Source: CAYTBN01 sp964542165 (GTDB lineage: Bacteria; Myxococcota_A; UBA796; UBA9615; CAYRNR01). From it: a DNA stretch of 13,374 bases. How positions within the stretch are numbered: the stretch's first letter is position 1; each line of letters begins with the position of its first letter. This document shows positions 13,364 to 13,374 of this stretch, piece by piece. The notes below the pieces were generated by a model. It was not told the origin of the DNA. It worked only from the letters and a program-made list of their open reading frames with translations, and ran no database searches. The position numbers and the translations under genes were made by a program. The stretch is from assembly GCA_964542165.1 (NCBI GenBank), contig CAZITQ010000245.1, forward strand, positions 1-13,374. Direction: 5' to 3'.

Positions 13364-13374
13364 TATTGTAGATG
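13319..13374. other. Composition break at window end: possible insertion-element edge or assembly junction
   Basis: Up to about 13318 the sequence is GC-rich symporter coding sequence. From there to 13374 roughly half of the bases are A or T (for example TAATATTGTAGATG at the very end), and the translation loses all SSS resemblance. No transposase, terminal repeat partner or target duplication is visible in the 56 bp available. An inserted element, a rearrangement and an assembly artefact all remain possible. Confidence 0.5.

Overview
The window is a high-GC stretch of about 13.4 kb, densely coding, from what looks like a Gram-negative-type bacterium with many exported Asp-rich lipoproteins. 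MopE-type DCDDxDP repeats, a lipoprotein with a (TGDDD)n linker, a Hanks-type kinase with a PEGA-like exported domain, and several SH3-like or Ig-like lipoproteins together suggest Myxococcota or a related former 'Deltaproteobacteria' lineage. This is inference from family style; no rRNA or other phylogenetic marker is present to settle it.

Layout: positions 1-10182 hold eight genes, all on the minus strand. In transcription order they are: an SH3-like lipoprotein; a lipoprotein with an Ig-like (He_PIG) domain joined to a pyroglutamyl-peptidase (C15) domain; a polytopic membrane protein resembling GT-C glycosyltransferases; a lipoprotein with an Asp-rich linker and an OB-fold like that of ExeM/NucH nucleases; glycogen synthase (glgA); a transmembrane Ser/Thr kinase; an exported PEGA-like membrane protein; and a MopE-type Asp/Cys-repeat lipoprotein that runs off the left edge. 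Gaps are short (14-138 bp), with one 34-bp overlap, so there are one or two transcription units; a weak promoter candidate lies just ahead of glgA.

A 99-bp divergent spacer (10183-10281) carries a perfect 8-bp inverted repeat. It separates this block from the plus-strand genes: a ribA-like GTP cyclohydrolase II gene and glyA (serine hydroxymethyltransferase), only 3 bp apart and probably co-translated. Next come a 340-bp non-coding stretch with purine-rich and pyrimidine-rich halves forming an imperfect inverted repeat, and then the first 185 codons of a sodium:solute symporter. The symporter reading frame breaks into unrelated, more AT-rich sequence near 13319, about 55 bp before the window ends.

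The plus-strand pair is ordinary riboflavin/one-carbon metabolism, although the RibA is unusually long at its N-terminus. The minus-strand block looks like an envelope/surface programme: four lipoproteins, two further membrane-anchored PEGA-like proteins (one a kinase) and a membrane glycosyltransferase-like protein, with glycogen synthase embedded. The most unusual single gene is the exported pyroglutamyl-peptidase lipoprotein, since that family is normally cytosolic and unfused. No CRISPR array, tRNA, rRNA or complete mobile element is visible.
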